Origin: CAYOEJ01 sp964403015
GTDB taxonomy: Bacteria; Actinomycetota; Actinomycetes; Actinomycetales; Actinomycetaceae
Length of the DNA stretch: 17,442 nt
Assembly: GCA_964403015.1 (NCBI GenBank)
Contig: CAYOEJ010000033.1
Span: forward strand, 1 to 17,442
Direction of reading: 5' to 3'
Positions 1 to 7,568 of the stretch are shown piece by piece. Each line of letters opens with the position of its first letter. Position 1 is the stretch's first letter. Both the position numbers and the translations under genes were made by a program. The notes beneath the pieces were generated by a model. It saw nothing but the letters and a program-made list of their open reading frames with translations, had not been told where the DNA came from and ran no database searches.

Positions 1-54
1 ACAATGTTCGAGCCGGTCACCGATGATGAGTCCGTGGACGCCTACGATATGTGA
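1..54 (+). CDS. 3' end of an unidentified protein (partial)
   Basis: An open frame enters from the left edge and stops at TGA (52-54). The last 17 residues read TMFEPVTDDESVDAYDM, an acidic hydrophilic tail. A strong hairpin terminator starts 14 bp after the stop, which fits a genuine gene end converging on asd. Too little is visible to name a family; the frame choice rests on the terminator and the absence of earlier stops. Confidence 0.5.
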   Translation, partial: TMFEPVTDDESVDAYDM

Positions 55-67
55 GGATTGTTTGGTA

Positions 68-103
68 AAAGGGGAGGCACCCGATTGCGGATGCCTCCCC
101 TTT
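68..103. terminator. Bidirectional intrinsic terminator between converging genes
   Basis: Perfect 12-bp inverted repeat: AAAGGGGAGGCA (68-79) and TGCCTCCCCTTT (92-103) around a 12-nt loop. The G+C-rich stem flanked by A's on one side and T's on the other gives a U-tract in both directions. It can end the leftmost plus-strand gene and the minus-strand lysC-asd transcript, whose stop lies at 125. Confidence 0.9.
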
Positions 104-124
104 CTATCGGGCTACGAGTGGGCT

Positions 125-1177
125 CTAGCCCCGCAGCTCCTCGATCACGAGCTCTGCGATCTGAATCGTGTTGAGAGCGGCGCCCTTGCGCAGGTTGTCG
201 CCAACGATAAACATGGCGAGGCCCTTACCGTCATCGACGGACTGATCTTGGCGGATGCGGCCCACGTAGCACGGATCAGTTCCGGCGGCCTCCAGCGGTG
301 ACGGCACGTCCACTACCTTGACTCCCGGCGCATTCTCGAGCAGTTCCTTCGCGCGCTCAACAGAGATCGCGTTGTCGAACTCAGCATTGACACTCATGGA
401 GTGCGCGGTGAATACGGGTACCCGCACACACGTGCCAGCCACCTTGAGATCGGGAAGATCAAGGATCCGGCGCGATTCGTTGCGAAGCTTTTGCTCTTCA
501 TCAGTCTCGTTCGAACTGTCGTCGACGAGGCTACCCGCGAGCGCCACCACGTTGAACGCGATTGGTGCAACATACGGGCCGTTGTCTTCTGGACGCGGGA
601 TGGCTGTGCCATCAACAGCGAGCTCCTCCAGAGCGTCACCGGCCTCAACACCAGCACGGGTTTGATCGGCAAGAGCCTTCACGCCCTTGACCCCGGATCC
701 AGATACTGCCTGGTAGGAAGATACAACGAGCCTCTTCAATCCAGCTTCATCCGAGAGCACCTTCAGCACGGGCATAGCTGCCATGGTGGTGCAGTTCGGG
801 TTGGCGATGATGCCCTTGGGACGGTTCTTGATCGCTGCGGGGTTGACCTCGGAGACGACGAGCGGAACGTCGTCGTCCTTTCGCCAAGCCGAGGAGTTAT
901 CGACGACGACTGCCCCGGCGTCGGCGAACTTTGGAGCGTACTCGCGCGAAGCCGTGGCGCCTGCGGAGAAGACGGCAACGTCGATGCCGGCAAAGTCTGC
1001 GGTGGCGACGTCCTCAACCACAATGTCTTGCCCACGGAACGGAAGAACCTTCCCTGCCGAGCGGGCGGATGAGAAGAAACGAACGGCGTCGACGTCCGTG
1101 TTGCGCTCCTCCAGAAGAGTGCGCATAACTTGGCCGACCTGCCCGGTCGCGCCAACAACTGCCAAAGTGATGCTCAT
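125..1177 (-). CDS. asd: Aspartate-semialdehyde dehydrogenase
   Basis: Reduces aspartyl phosphate to aspartate semialdehyde with NADPH in the cytoplasm, the second step toward lysine/diaminopimelate, threonine and methionine. The 350-residue length is typical. An N-terminal Rossmann fold carries GATGQVG (residues 9-15) and SSAR (36-39). The catalytic cysteine is C129 in NPNCTT, Q156 sits in SSYQAVSGSG, and the conserved R252 and H259 lie in CVRVPVFTAHS. The ATG start overlaps the lysC stop as ATGA (1174-1177), so translation is probably coupled to aspartokinase and the product handed on within one operon. A bidirectional terminator follows about 20 bp after the stop. All family residues looked for are present. 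Confidence 0.97.
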   Translation of the reverse strand: MSITLAVVGATGQVGQVMRTLLEERNTDVDAVRFFSSARSAGKVLPFRGQDIVVEDVATADFAGIDVAVFSAGATASREYAPKFADAGAVVVDNSSAWRKDDDVPLVVSEVNPAAIKNRPKGIIANPNCTTMAAMPVLKVLSDEAGLKRLVVSSYQAVSGSGVKGVKALADQTRAGVEAGDALEELAVDGTAIPRPEDNGPYVAPIAFNVVALAGSLVDDSSNETDEEQKLRNESRRILDLPDLKVAGTCVRVPVFTAHSMSVNAEFDNAISVERAKELLENAPGVKVVDVPSPLEAAGTDPCYVGRIRQDQSVDDGKGLAMFIVGDNLRKGAALNTIQIAELVIEELRG

Positions 1178-1728
1178 CGTCCTGAACCTCCGTAAACGAT
1201 AGCTTCGCCGTCGGCGTCGAGGCCGAAGGCGGTGTGGATGACGCGCACGGCCTCGTCGACCTGCTGCACGTCCACGACCACCGAGATCCGAATCTCGGAG
1301 GTGGTAATCATGTCAATGTTGATGCCGGCCTCGAACAGCGCGCCAAAGAACTTGGCGGAGACGCCGGGGTGCGAGCGCATGCCCGCACCGATGAGCGAGA
1401 CCGAACCCATGCCCTCATCGAGCAGGAGCTCGTTGTAGCCTAGGTCCTCGCGGGCGTTTTCAAGGGCGCGCATGGTGGGTTTGACTTCGGCGAGGCCCAC
1501 CGTGAACGAAATGTTTGCGATTCCGTTGAGGTTGGTGGGCTGGTTTTGCACGATCATGTCAATGTTCGCGTTCGCTCCGGCAACCACGCTGAAGATGCGG
1601 GCTGCGGCGCCGGGGACGTCCGGAACGCCGGCAACGGTAATCTTGGCCTGCGACTTATCGTGGCTGACGCCGGAAATAACGGGGGCTTCGTTCTCGCCCT
1701 CCCAACGGCTACGGGCTGATTCGTCCAC
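1174..1728 (-). CDS. lysC: Possible internal start: aspartokinase beta (regulatory) subunit
   Basis: In Corynebacterium and Bacillus, lysC also makes a C-terminal beta subunit from an in-frame internal start just before the ACT domains. The aligned region here has no ATG, but codon 241 is GTG (1726-1728), preceded by an SD-like GGAAGGA (1738-1744 on the complement) with a 9-nt gap. Starting there gives 184 residues holding both ACT domains, beginning about 10-12 residues before the place where the corynebacterial beta subunit starts. This is inferred from position and spacing alone; a random purine-rich stretch in the coding sequence could look the same. Confidence 0.4.
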   Translation of the reverse strand: MDESARSRWEGENEAPVISGVSHDKSQAKITVAGVPDVPGAAARIFSVVAGANANIDMIVQNQPTNLNGIANISFTVGLAEVKPTMRALENAREDLGYNELLLDEGMGSVSLIGAGMRSHPGVSAKFFGALFEAGINIDMITTSEIRISVVVDVQQVDEAVRVIHTAFGLDADGEAIVYGGSGR

Positions 1729-2448
1729 GATCCAGGTTCCTTCCTTATCTGAGAACGACGATCGCACATGCAGTGGCACGTGAAAACGGCGCGCATATTC
1801 AACGGCACGCAGATGCAGGATCTTTGATCCGTGTGCGGCCATTTCGAGAGTTTCTTCGTAAGTGAGTGCGGCGAGCTTGTGCGCCTTGGGGCAGATGCGT
1901 GGGTCGGCGCTGAAGACGCCATCAACGTCTGAGTAGATTTCACAAACATCTGCTTGCAGTGCGGCGGCAAATGCCACCGCCGTGGTGTCGGAACCGCCTC
2001 GGCCAAGCGTGGTGACGTCGTTATTTTCGTTGACGCCTTGGAAACCGGCGATGATCGCAACCGAGCCGTCCCGTACCGTACGAGCGATTCGCTCCGGAAC
2101 GACGCCGACAATCGACGCGCGCCCATAGAGCGAGTCCGTGTGTAGGCCGGCTTGCTGCCCGGTGAACGCTTGGGCCTCGACTCCGAGATCATGGACAGCC
2201 ATAGCAAGCAGGGCCATGGATATGCGCTCACCTGCGGTGAGGAGGATGTCCATCTCACGGGCTGGGGCGTCCGAGTTGACGGACATAGCGAGGTCGATGA
2301 GCTCATCCGTGGTGTCACCCATTGCTGAGACCACCACAACCACGTCGTTGCCCGCATTGCGCGTATCAACGATTCTGCGGGCGACGCGTTTAATTCCGGC
2401 GGCATCCGCTACGGACGATCCACCGAACTTCTGCACAACTAGCGCCAC
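1174..2448 (-). CDS. lysC: Aspartokinase (feedback-regulated, alpha subunit)
   Basis: Phosphorylates aspartate, the committed step of the aspartate pathway. The 424 residues match the usual length of actinobacterial LysC (about 421). The kinase domain shows KFGGSS (7-12), GERIS (73-77), GRGGSDTTA (149-157) and DVDGVFSADPR (174-184). The C-terminal third carries two ACT regulatory domains (about 266-320 and 347-420), ending in EAIVYGGSGR like the corynebacterial enzyme. In that family the ACT domains bind lysine and threonine, so concerted feedback inhibition is likely here. The start is GTG with AGGAG five bases upstream. It precedes asd with a 4-bp overlap and follows recR after a 116-bp gap. 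An internal start for a beta subunit is listed separately. Confidence 0.97.
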   Translation of the reverse strand: MALVVQKFGGSSVADAAGIKRVARRIVDTRNAGNDVVVVVSAMGDTTDELIDLAMSVNSDAPAREMDILLTAGERISMALLAMAVHDLGVEAQAFTGQQAGLHTDSLYGRASIVGVVPERIARTVRDGSVAIIAGFQGVNENNDVTTLGRGGSDTTAVAFAAALQADVCEIYSDVDGVFSADPRICPKAHKLAALTYEETLEMAAHGSKILHLRAVEYARRFHVPLHVRSSFSDKEGTWIVDESARSRWEGENEAPVISGVSHDKSQAKITVAGVPDVPGAAARIFSVVAGANANIDMIVQNQPTNLNGIANISFTVGLAEVKPTMRALENAREDLGYNELLLDEGMGSVSLIGAGMRSHPGVSAKFFGALFEAGINIDMITTSEIRISVVVDVQQVDEAVRVIHTAFGLDADGEAIVYGGSGR

Positions 2449-2485
2449 GGGTACTCCTAAGTTTCCAGGTCACCACAACTCTATT

Positions 2486-2520
2486 TCGTGTACCTGAAAG
2501 TTCCGAAGAACGTACCACGA
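2486..2520 (-). promoter_or_regulatory. Inverted repeat in the recR-lysC gap
   Basis: The 116-bp gap between recR and lysC holds TCGTGTAC (2486-2493) and GTACCACGA (2512-2520), complementary apart from one bulged base, with a smaller nested dyad GTTC-CGAA-GAAC between them. There is no T-tract on the lysC side, so it is not a convincing terminator. It could be an operator or leader hairpin for lysC-asd. No convincing promoter was recognised in the gap; TTCGGA with TAGAGT is a weak match. Confidence 0.3.
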
Positions 2521-2564
2521 GGTGGACAGTTGTGGAAGTTGCACGTGGTTGTGAGCCTTTGAAA

Positions 2565-3188
2565 TCACAGCTGCGCGGCGGGCGTATGAATCCGCTGCCT
2601 GCCTTCGAGTGCGCGAGAAATGGTCACTTCGTCGGCGTACTCAAGGTCGCCACCCACCGGCAGACCGGACGCCAAACGCGACACAGCCACACCCATCTGG
2701 GAAAGATTAATGGACAGGTAGGTGGCCGTAGCTTCACCTTCCACGTTCGGGTCCATCGCGAGGATAACTTCCTCGACAGTGCCGCCAGCTAGGCGCGAGT
2801 AAAGTTCGCGAATGCGCAGCGACTCGGGACCGACGCCACCGATAGGATCAATCGCACCACCGAGCACGTGATACTTTCCGCGATACTCGCGAGCGCGCTC
2901 GATGGCCACAATATCCTTGGCCTCTTCAACCACGCAGATGATGGAGTCGAGTCGGCGCGAATCAGAGCAGATTCGGCACAGTTCTTCTTCGGTCACGTTG
3001 CCGCACACCGTACAGAACTTCACTTTCGACTTCACGGCCTGCAGCGATTCAACGAGTGCTACCACGTCCTGATCGTCCGCCTCTAGCAGATAGAAGGCGA
3101 TGCGCTGGGCGCTTTTTGGACCGATGCCGGGCAGTCTTCCCAGTTCATCGATCAAGCTTTGCACGGCGCCGTCATAAATCCCGGCCAT
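2565..3188 (-). CDS. recR: Recombination mediator RecR
   Basis: Works with RecO (and RecF) to load RecA on gapped single-stranded DNA in recombinational repair. The 207 residues are near the standard length. A helix-hairpin-helix lies at LPGIGPKSAQR (19-29). A C4 zinc finger uses C59, C62, C71 and C74. The Toprim domain shows VVEEAKD (86-92) and AMDPNVEGEATA (144-155), and a C-terminal motif SRLASGLPVGGDLEYAD lies near 170-186. The ATG lies 6 bp past the dnaX stop, with AGGGAAGG upstream inside the end of dnaX, so the two genes form one operon, a pairing common across bacteria. Confidence 0.97.
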   Translation of the reverse strand: MAGIYDGAVQSLIDELGRLPGIGPKSAQRIAFYLLEADDQDVVALVESLQAVKSKVKFCTVCGNVTEEELCRICSDSRRLDSIICVVEEAKDIVAIERAREYRGKYHVLGGAIDPIGGVGPESLRIRELYSRLAGGTVEEVILAMDPNVEGEATATYLSINLSQMGVAVSRLASGLPVGGDLEYADEVTISRALEGRQRIHTPAAQL

Positions 3189-3194
3189 GGATCA

Positions 3195-5840
3195 CTACCT
3201 TCCCTGCGAGTTGGGGATTTCCTCGATCACCTTGGCGTCGAAGCGGTTGAGCACCACTTGGATTCCCACGAGGTCTGATTGCGAGATTTCTGGATCATCC
3301 ATCGAAACCTCGTCCCACTCGGATTCTGGCACGGCTCTGAGCGTGCGAGGCTTATCAACCGAGGCGACGTCGGGCACATTCGCCTCGCTCGACTCCGATT
3401 GTTCCGCGGCGCGCTCACTGCTTTCGTTGGACTCGTTTCCTCGACGACGACGATCGGCCCCACCTGGCGTCCACGCAGACTTCACTTGTTGTCCGTATCC
3501 ATTCGGTGCCGCCATTGGGGGAGGCTGCGGGAAACTCTGCGAGGTGGTGAGGCCTTCCGGCGGGCTCGCCGGCGGAGGCGTGGGCATCTGCTGGGCGTAG
3601 AACGGCTCGGAACCCTCTGATTCCACGTTAGGCGTGGTTCTTGGCTCAACGGGCTCTGGGCCCGATTCGGAGTCTGACACCGACGTCGCCGTCTTCGTGT
3701 TGTCCTCACCAATGATCGTTGCGGTGCCATCGAGCAGCTTTGCCAGAACTCCGGCCGGATCATCGTTGCGCGGTGAATCGTCCTGATAGACCGGATCAGT
3801 CTCCGGCTCAATCGGCTCATCCAAGCCATCATCGGGCTCTTGCGGAAGCGGGGTCTCTGCCATGGACCGTTGGGTATCTGTCGGATACTGCTGACCTGCG
3901 TGCGATGGCTCAGCCGGAGCCGCAGGTGCCGCTGGCTGCCTCTGTCCTACTACGGCCGCAGCGGGTGCGGCCTCAGCTTTTGGGGCGGCATCAGTACCGC
4001 GACCCTCAACTCGGACCTCTAGGCCAACGACTTTCTTGATAGCGGCCGTGACGGAATCGCCGCCGTTGCGCTGATTGAATCGATCCGCAATGGCGGGCAT
4101 TGAGAACGCCACGTACAGCACGCCGTCAGTCAGCTCCACGGGACCTTGCGAGCTATTCAGCTGCCCGAGCGCGAGATTTCCAATCTCGCCAGACTCGAGG
4201 ATGGCCTGCCAATTGCTTTGAATCTTCTCGAGATCGTCATTGCCCGGGCGTGCCACTGCCGGCGTCGCTACTGCCTGAGGCTCTGGCTCCGACTCCGACT
4301 TCGATTTCTGAGCCTTCCGCTCGATCTCTTGCTCATCATCCGATGGCGTGATCGGTTTCTTGTCCCGAGCAACTGTTGAGAAGTCCTTCTCCGGCTCAGT
4401 CACCTCAGCGATCGCCTCGGCCTGACTATCGTCGGGCGACTCAGCAGATTGAACAATCTTTGCCGGAGTCTCCGGGGCTGTAGCTGGGAATGCCGGCATG
4501 GGGCGACTACGTGGATCTGTCTGTGCTGACGATTTCGCGTTCATACGCTGAGCTGGTGTCTCGCTGGGCTTTCGTTCGCCGGCTTTTCCTTCACCGGCCA
4601 GACGCTCATCTGTTCGCTCGGCATCTTGGGAGCTACTTGGCTGCACTCCTGCCGCCGGGCCCGCAGGCTTGCGGAACTTCAATAGCGATTCTGGCGGTAA
4701 CGCGGGAGTATCGGCCGGCTCAGCCGCCTGCTCGGGCGCCCGCTGCGACACGATGAGTCGAGCACAAAGGAGTTCGAGCTGAAGACGAGGTGCCGTTGCA
4801 CCCACCATTGCGGTAAGCGCGTCATTCGTGAGGTCGGCACATCGCGATGCCCGCGCAGCACCTAGGGCGCTTGCCTGCTGAACCATGCGGGCGTATTGGT
4901 CTTCAGGCACAGACACAAAGACGTCGTGCGCCGAATCTCCGGCAAGAGAAATAATGACGAGGTCGCGCAGACGCTGGAGTAAATCCTCCACAAACCTGCG
5001 CGGATCGTGGCCCGACTTCACCACTGAATCAACGACCCCAAACAAAGCCGCGCCATCCTGCTCGGCAACTGCGCGAACGGCGTCGTCGAGGAGAGTTGCA
5101 GAGGTGTAGCCGAGCAGCGAGACTGCGCGTTCGTAGTCGAGAACCGAGCCTTCGGAGCCACCGATGATCTGGTCAAGTACGGAGAGCGTGTCTCGCACGG
5201 AGCCGGTACCCGCGCGCACGACGAGCGAGAGCACATCCTTGCCCGCGCTGACGCCTTCGGCTTCGCAAAGTTCTGCGAGGTAATCCTCGAGGTTGGAGGG
5301 TGGAACCAGGCGGAATGGGTAGTGATGGGTGCGCGAGCGGATGGTGCCGATGACTTTCTCGGGCTCCGTGGTCGCAAAAATAAACTTCACGTGCTCCGGG
5401 GGCTCTTCCACCAGCTTCAGGAGCGCGTTAAAGCCTTGGTTGGAGACCATGTGGGCTTCGTCAATGATGAAGATCTTGTAGCGGTCTCGCACCGGTGCAA
5501 AGCCCGCCTGCTCGCGGAGTTCGCGGGCGTCGTCCACGCCACCGTGCGAAGCGGCGTCGAGCTCAACAACGTCGAGTGAACCAGAACCGTCACGCGCGAG
5601 TTCCACGCACGAATCGCACTTGCCACAGGGTGTATCGGTGGGATACTCCGCGCAGTTCAGGCAGCGCGCCAAGATACGCGCCGAGGTGGTCTTCCCACAA
5701 CCGCGCGGGCCGGAGAAGAGGTAGGCGTGAGTCGTGCGCCCGGCTTCGAGGGCAGCCATAAGCGGCTGGGTCACATGGTTTTGCCCGATGACCTCTTGAA
5801 ACGTCTGCGGCCGGTAGCGGCGATAAATAGCGGTACTCAC
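3195..5840 (-). CDS. dnaX: DNA polymerase III subunit gamma/tau
   Basis: Clamp-loader ATPase of the replisome. Starting at GTG 5840 gives 881 residues beginning VSTAIYRRYRPQTF, the usual family N-terminus. The frame stays open back to 5936, but that part lies in the SRP RNA gene. Walker A is GPRGCGKT (44-51), zinc-site cysteines are C60, C72, C75 and C78 (C63 is nearby), Walker B is IIDEAH (125-130), sensor 1 is ATTEPEKV (156-163), and GTGSVRDTLSVLDQI (211-225) follows. After domain III come a charged, proline-rich linker (about 368-534), a second folded block (about 536-614, with NWQAILESG), another linker and a conserved tail ending NRFDAKVIEEIPNSQGR. No E. coli-like A-AAA-AAG slippery site was seen. 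No SD precedes the GTG; TAGACT lies 7 nt before it, suggesting leaderless translation. Confidence 0.95.
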   Translation of the reverse strand: MSTAIYRRYRPQTFQEVIGQNHVTQPLMAALEAGRTTHAYLFSGPRGCGKTTSARILARCLNCAEYPTDTPCGKCDSCVELARDGSGSLDVVELDAASHGGVDDARELREQAGFAPVRDRYKIFIIDEAHMVSNQGFNALLKLVEEPPEHVKFIFATTEPEKVIGTIRSRTHHYPFRLVPPSNLEDYLAELCEAEGVSAGKDVLSLVVRAGTGSVRDTLSVLDQIIGGSEGSVLDYERAVSLLGYTSATLLDDAVRAVAEQDGAALFGVVDSVVKSGHDPRRFVEDLLQRLRDLVIISLAGDSAHDVFVSVPEDQYARMVQQASALGAARASRCADLTNDALTAMVGATAPRLQLELLCARLIVSQRAPEQAAEPADTPALPPESLLKFRKPAGPAAGVQPSSSQDAERTDERLAGEGKAGERKPSETPAQRMNAKSSAQTDPRSRPMPAFPATAPETPAKIVQSAESPDDSQAEAIAEVTEPEKDFSTVARDKKPITPSDDEQEIERKAQKSKSESEPEPQAVATPAVARPGNDDLEKIQSNWQAILESGEIGNLALGQLNSSQGPVELTDGVLYVAFSMPAIADRFNQRNGGDSVTAAIKKVVGLEVRVEGRGTDAAPKAEAAPAAAVVGQRQPAAPAAPAEPSHAGQQYPTDTQRSMAETPLPQEPDDGLDEPIEPETDPVYQDDSPRNDDPAGVLAKLLDGTATIIGEDNTKTATSVSDSESGPEPVEPRTTPNVESEGSEPFYAQQMPTPPPASPPEGLTTSQSFPQPPPMAAPNGYGQQVKSAWTPGGADRRRRGNESNESSERAAEQSESSEANVPDVASVDKPRTLRAVPESEWDEVSMDDPEISQSDLVGIQVVLNRFDAKVIEEIPNSQGR

Positions 5841-5847
5841 GCGCTCA

Positions 5848-5853
5848 AGTCTA
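5848..5853 (-). promoter_or_regulatory. Candidate -10 element of a leaderless dnaX transcript
   Basis: The complement reads TAGACT, followed by 7 nt and then the dnaX GTG (5840). It fits TANNNT, and the spacing would put the transcription start on or next to the start codon. No good -35 and no Shine-Dalgarno sequence were found. The ffs terminator just upstream means dnaX probably needs its own promoter. Confidence 0.35.
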
Positions 5854-5910
5854 TCTGCAATGCCGGCATTCTGTGCTGGTCGATCCACCGATCCAACGGG
5901 CGCCCTGCCA

Positions 5911-5922
5911 GAAAATAAAAGG
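5911..5922 (-). terminator. U-tract ending the SRP RNA
   Basis: CCTTTTATTTTC on the complement directly follows the 11-bp closing stem of the SRP RNA, forming a standard intrinsic terminator with it. It should limit read-through from ffs into dnaX. Confidence 0.75.
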
Positions 5923-6010
5923 GACTCCCCACGCACCCGTCAGAGCCCGGATTCCCTTGCTGCATTCCTGCCCTGGGGGAGTGACCCAAGATGACGCCAC
6001 GTGGGGAGTC
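5923..6010 (-). ncRNA. ffs: Signal recognition particle RNA, small bacterial (4.5S) type
   Basis: On the complement, the arms GACTCCCCACG (6010-6000) and CGTGGGGAGTC (5933-5923) pair over 11 bp and close a rod of about 88 nt. Its apical part contains the conserved GGCAGGAATGCAGCAAGGG and CCGGGCTCTGACGGGTG blocks typical of actinobacterial SRP RNA, which binds Ffh. The RNA is followed at once by CCTTTTATTTT, so its closing stem doubles as a terminator. A position just upstream of dnaX is common in actinobacteria. The exact ends are inferred from the stem. Confidence 0.93.
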
Positions 6011-6016
6011 GCGTTT

Positions 6017-6046
6017 AGTTTACGACATTTGAGCGCGGTCAGCCAA
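6017..6046 (-). promoter_or_regulatory. ffs promoter
   Basis: On the complement, TTGGCT (-35, 6046-6041) and TAAACT (-10, 6022-6017) are separated by 18 bp. The -10 lies 6 nt before the inferred 5' end of the SRP RNA at 6010, so position and spacing both agree with a sigma-A-type promoter. Confidence 0.7.
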
Positions 6047-6074
6047 CGCCACTTCATTTAAGCCACGTATCATG

Positions 6075-6090
6075 ATGAGAAGTTCCTCAT
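6075..6090. promoter_or_regulatory. Short dyad upstream of the membrane-protein gene
   Basis: ATGAG (6075-6079) and CTCAT (6086-6090) form a 5-bp inverted repeat around AAGTTC in the divergent region between ffs and the gene at 6175. It lies about 11 bp before a candidate promoter, so an operator is possible. Dyads this short also arise by chance. Confidence 0.2.
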
Positions 6091-6100
6091 TACACCGTCA

Positions 6101-6129
6101 TTAACTTTCCAATTTCGATTTCCTAATCT
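6101..6129 (+). promoter_or_regulatory. Candidate promoter for the gene at 6175
   Basis: TTAACT (6101-6106), a 17-bp spacer and TAATCT (6124-6129) would start a transcript near 6136 with a leader of about 39 nt. The -10 fits only TANNNT, so this is a moderate match. Confidence 0.3.
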
Positions 6130-6174
6130 TCAAAGCATCAAAGCTCTAGCTTCAACGGCGAGTAAGGGAGAATC

Positions 6175-7353
6175 ATGTCCACGATTGAAACTACGGCAGA
6201 GCGCTCACGCAGGCGGAAGGGCCTACTGGCATTGCTCATTGCCACTTTTCTAGGCATTCTGCTCATCGTGTTTGGCGCCAACCTTGCTCTTCAGCGAAAC
6301 ATTGAGCAGTTCGCGGCGGCGAAGGTGTCCGCCCAGATCAATCAGATGGAAGCCTATGCGGCGGAGAACTTCACCGAAGAGACCACGGACATCGGCGCAT
6401 TTCTCACCACCGCGGTCGCGGCACAGGATCTCGACAGCACGGCAATTGTCATCGCCTCTAAGAGCTCGGAAAACCGCCAGACGAAGGTTGGCAGCCAAGC
6501 GCCCTCACTTGCGCAGTCGCTACTCGTGGCCAGCCCCGACTCGCGAGATACGTTGCTCTCCCCCGGCGAGGGCAAGATTTCCAACTCCTCCGGTGAGTAC
6601 TACTACCGCACAGTCACGCTCGACTTCGGCACCGACACCGCCCTGTTCACCGCTGCCCAGCACCTCAACGACGTCAACGAGCTCAAGTCCCAGACCCGCA
6701 CCTCCAGTCTTCTTATTGGTTTGGGTGTGTTTATCGTTATCGCGCTGATTGCGTCGCACTTCTTTTCCGGTCCTTCCGAGCCGACGACGACGGGCTCCGC
6801 TCCCTCCGCCGACTCCCCTAGCATCGCGGGAAAGATCAAGCGTGCAATGCCCGCGGCCGCGATGACGAAGTCCAAAGACAAAGAAAAGGACAAGGACAAG
6901 GACAACAGCAAGAACAGTCAGCCGCCGAAGAAGGGACCTACGCGAGTATCTTCAGTGTTTTCTGACTTTAACAATGCCGCGCGTTCCGAAGCGACTGGTT
7001 CGACTGCGGCTCGTAAAGGTACGTACTCCACTGAGGAAGTACCGGAAGTTCGGCCCGCTCAGCCAAAGCCAAAGGTCCAGCCAGCCGCTAGGCCAGCAGC
7101 TCCTGTTGCTCCCATACACGAAACAGGCAGTTCGCAGCCAGCCCCGTCTGCAACAACTGCGGATGATCCGTACGCGGATGATGGCACTGGTCCATATGAT
7201 GACGCTAGTCCTTTTGATGCCGACGATCTGAACGCAGCCGATCTCGACCATCAGGTCCCCGAACCAGCTTCGGAGTTTGGCTCTCCGACCGCCGAGACGC
7301 CCGAGCACATCGAAGAAATTCGCGCCTCTGAGTTCCGTGAAAAGAAAGATTGA
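6175..7353 (+). CDS. Two-pass membrane protein resembling a sensor-kinase input module without a kinase
   Basis: Unrecognised 392-residue protein. The ATG has AGGGAG six bases upstream. A basic N-terminus (ERSRRRK) precedes membrane segment 1 (about 17-38). An extracytoplasmic domain of about 140 residues follows, then segment 2 (about 178-196). The stretch DFGTDTALFTAAQHLNDVNELKSQ just before segment 2 resembles the helix that leads out of a histidine-kinase sensor domain. No HAMP, H-box or ATPase follows. Residues 197-392 are low complexity: a lysine/aspartate run (KDKEKDKDKDN, 234-244), a basic patch PKKGPTR, alanine/proline stretches, then a highly acidic tail. The positive-inside rule places the tail in the cytoplasm. 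It may be a degenerate sensor or a scaffold for cell-envelope partners; neither can be settled here. It reads away from ffs and toward tRNA-Ser. Confidence 0.85.
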   Translation: MSTIETTAERSRRRKGLLALLIATFLGILLIVFGANLALQRNIEQFAAAKVSAQINQMEAYAAENFTEETTDIGAFLTTAVAAQDLDSTAIVIASKSSENRQTKVGSQAPSLAQSLLVASPDSRDTLLSPGEGKISNSSGEYYYRTVTLDFGTDTALFTAAQHLNDVNELKSQTRTSSLLIGLGVFIVIALIASHFFSGPSEPTTTGSAPSADSPSIAGKIKRAMPAAAMTKSKDKEKDKDKDNSKNSQPPKKGPTRVSSVFSDFNNAARSEATGSTAARKGTYSTEEVPEVRPAQPKPKVQPAARPAAPVAPIHETGSSQPAPSATTADDPYADDGTGPYDDASPFDADDLNAADLDHQVPEPASEFGSPTAETPEHIEEIRASEFREKKD

Positions 7354-7420
7354 AGGTCACGCTGGAATTTTTGACATGGAGTGCCGGTGACGGATGACAC
7401 CCGCCATTTACCGCACTAAA

Positions 7421-7450
7421 TTTCCAAAATTGCCAGTTGCCAAGTAAACT
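7421..7450 (+). promoter_or_regulatory. Candidate tRNA-Ser promoter
   Basis: TTTCCA (7421-7426), an 18-bp spacer and TAAACT (7445-7450); the -10 hexamer is identical to that of ffs. Transcription would begin near 7457, giving a precursor with about 24 nt ahead of the mature tRNA. The -35 is poor. Confidence 0.35.
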
Positions 7451-7480
7451 TTGAAGGCGTGTCCCGTTAAGGGATACTAA

Positions 7481-7565
7481 GGAGGATTCGCCTAGTGGCC
7501 TATGGCGCACGCTTGGAAAGCGTGTTGGGTTTACGCCCTCGGGGGTTCGAATCCCCCATCCTCCG
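7481..7565 (+). tRNA. tRNA-Ser (anticodon GGA)
   Basis: The acceptor arms GGAGGAT (7481-7487) and ATCCTCC (7558-7564) pair perfectly, followed by discriminator G. The anticodon stem-loop reads CACGC-TTGGAAA-GCGTG, giving anticodon GGA, which reads UCC and UCU. A long variable arm of the class II type precedes the T arm GGGGGTTCGAATCCCCC. The 3' CCA is not encoded. Length is 85 nt, normal for tRNA-Ser. Confidence 0.97.
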
Positions 7566-7568
7566 CTG

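Noticed and set aside
401..1072. Plus-strand open frame of 223 codons
   Set aside because: It is antisense to asd, whose catalytic motifs are complete.
3195..5840. Programmed frameshift producing a gamma subunit from dnaX
   Set aside because: No A-rich slippery heptamer like that of E. coli was seen in the coding strand.
5841..5936. N-terminal extension of DnaX starting at ATG 5936
   Set aside because: It overlaps the SRP RNA gene and its terminator, has no family similarity, and the typical DnaX N-terminus starts at GTG 5840.
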